From NCBI GenBank assembly GCA_965200795.1, contig CBDAVB010000005.1:310001-374000 (forward strand): DNA of 64,000 nucleotides, given 5' to 3'. A program made the translations under genes and the position numbers. This stretch comes from Parashewanella sp965200795. Its GTDB lineage: Bacteria > Pseudomonadota > Gammaproteobacteria > Enterobacterales > Shewanellaceae. How positions within the stretch are numbered: position 1 is the stretch's first letter; the number at the start of each line of letters is the position of its first letter. Under the pieces are notes generated by a model. That model was not told the DNA's origin. It did not search any database and saw only the letters and a program-made list of their open reading frames with translations. Below are positions 63,940 to 64,000 of this stretch, piece by piece.

Positions 63940-64000
63940 AGGCGTCAATTAAAACTGATGCATATTGACTGAGCATAATTCTACAGCGCCAGATTAACAA

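Overview
The window is a piece of a gammaproteobacterial chromosome. The relA / rlmD / barA neighbourhood, the yjaG-type DUF416 gene and the recN - nadK - grpE neighbourhood fit an Alteromonadales-like genome (lineage is inference from gene order and protein resemblance). The heavy insertion-sequence load, several genes broken by insertion sequences, and eukaryote-like protein families point to a host-associated lifestyle (inference).

Layout. (1) 1-1400: one end of an IS5-family element running off the left edge. (2) 1573-35715: twelve tandem, same-strand paralogues, each about 2.5 kb, in units of about 2.8 kb. The proteins are about 820 residues long: a basic, Ser/Arg-rich N-terminus, about twelve helical repeats of about 42 residues that resemble pentatricopeptide (PPR) repeats, and a C-terminal domain resembling the SMR nuclease domain. 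Ten copies are open and two are frameshifted. A 162-169 bp MITE with terminal inverted repeats and TA target duplications follows the stop codon of every copy except unit 3, which keeps the empty site. (3) 36099-44741: an insertion-sequence graveyard. An M16 peptidase lipoprotein gene is cut by IS256 and ISL3 elements, followed by IS66, ISKra4 and IS1634 remnants and a second IS5-family copy. (4) 44800-53237: relA, rlmD split by a second ISL3 copy with a perfect 8 bp target duplication, then on the other strand barA and yjaG. (5) 53398-56727: two adjacent paralogues with the Cys and His boxes of eukaryotic ubiquitin-specific proteases. (6) 56882-63323: recN behind two LexA boxes, a TonB-dependent receptor, nadK, and grpE behind a near-perfect sigma-32 promoter. 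(7) 63475-63939: a Vsr mismatch endonuclease gene.

How they fit. Housekeeping genes frame two accessory islands. The PPR-SMR-like array looks like a recently and repeatedly duplicated, gene-converting family. Among paralogues, several repeats vary strongly at the residue that corresponds to the RNA-specifying position 5 of PPR motifs, while flanking residues are conserved. This suggests a diversifying set of RNA-binding, possibly RNA-cleaving, proteins, acting either on host transcripts as effectors or on nucleic acid inside the bacterium. The two USP-like proteases could act on host ubiquitin. A diverged relative of the array's MITE lies directly behind the USP pair. No secretion signal was recognised in either family, so host delivery is inference.
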